Shown: piece after piece, positions 63,600 through 64,000 of the stretch
Layout of the letters: every line of letters begins with the position of its first letter
How positions within the stretch are numbered: the first letter of the stretch is position 1
Program-made: the position numbers and the translations under genes
Notes under the pieces: model-generated
Seen by the model: only the letters and a program-made list of their open reading frames with translations
The model's database searches: none
What the model was told of the DNA's origin: nothing
Assembly (NCBI GenBank): GCA_020284085.1
Contig: JACEVL010000020.1
Span: 1 to 64,000 of the forward strand
Origin: Aporrectodea caliginosa
Lineage: Eukaryota; Annelida; Clitellata; Crassiclitellata; Lumbricidae
DNA length: 64,000 nucleotides
Direction of reading: 5' to 3'

Positions 63600-64000
63600 T
63601 ATTATAATTTGCTGACTTACATTATTTAAACCTTGCTAGGGTTGGTTGAGAGCTACTGAATGGCCTCGGCTGTGAGCGGCGCTATATTAATTACTAATTA
63701 CATTCATTATATGGTCTGAACGATTGGAGCTAAATTTAAAAAACTGGATTTTTAATTGATAATAAACGGCTGTAATCTATACCATGTAGCATATTTTAAT
63801 TAAGTCTCGTTTAGTAGGTCTTGTATATTAACCAATTATTTCCAGTCAGGATTTTTACTCCGTGTTTAATTAACAACATAAACTGCTCTATGTAGTTTGC
63901 CATCTACATGTATATTGCTTGTTAATTGATAGCCTTATTGAAACAGGACTCTGGTTGCTTTTTTGTCTGATGTTTGTGCACCACTACTCTGCTAATGCTT

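Overview
The window is nuclear DNA from an animal, most likely a marine invertebrate. Three spliced genes with metazoan relatives are present, all introns are spliceosomal, and introns and spacers are full of tRNA-derived SINEs, CR1/L2-type LINE ends, mariner, piggyBac and hAT elements and microsatellites. The species cannot be named from sequence alone.

Layout. 1-1688: a 20-bp satellite running off the left edge. 1762-2053: trinucleotide repeats. 3481-3734: a 31-bp minisatellite. 3816-50922 (+): one large filamin-type gene. I resolved 46 coding exons plus one probable 63-nt cassette exon. Nearly all code for halves of filamin-type immunoglobulin repeats (about 25 repeats, about 2,309 residues visible), and every intron is phase 1. 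No calponin-homology (actin-binding) exon is seen at the 5' end. One expected exon ('exon 10' in my numbering) is absent, exactly where a 6.2-kb array of a 13-bp unit lies (12391-18612). The gene's introns hold a frameshifted mariner (5641-6936), a piggyBac-derived element (21353-22214), several SINEs and LINE ends, and a GC-AG intron.

53469-55739 (-): ANAPC11, the RING subunit of the anaphase-promoting complex, convergent with the filamin gene. Its frame closes only if a single-nucleotide exon (the G at 55396) is spliced in; the result is an 84-residue protein, the same length as human ANAPC11. This is the most striking observation here.

55740-58401: spacer with a LINE reverse-transcriptase fragment and a hAT-type element (8-bp target duplication) that carries a nested palindromic SINE cluster. 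58402 to beyond the right edge (+): GINS4 (SLD5), a replicative-helicase subunit, with six exons visible and the last exon outside the window. ANAPC11 and GINS4 are divergently arranged. Intron 1 of GINS4 contains a 5'-truncated LINE with a 21-bp target duplication, and a TA-flanked MITE lies near the right edge.

Functionally the three genes are unrelated in pathway (cytoskeletal scaffold, cell-cycle ubiquitin ligase, DNA replication). Exon calls come from reading-frame continuity, splice-site consensus and family resemblance; no transcript or database evidence was available.
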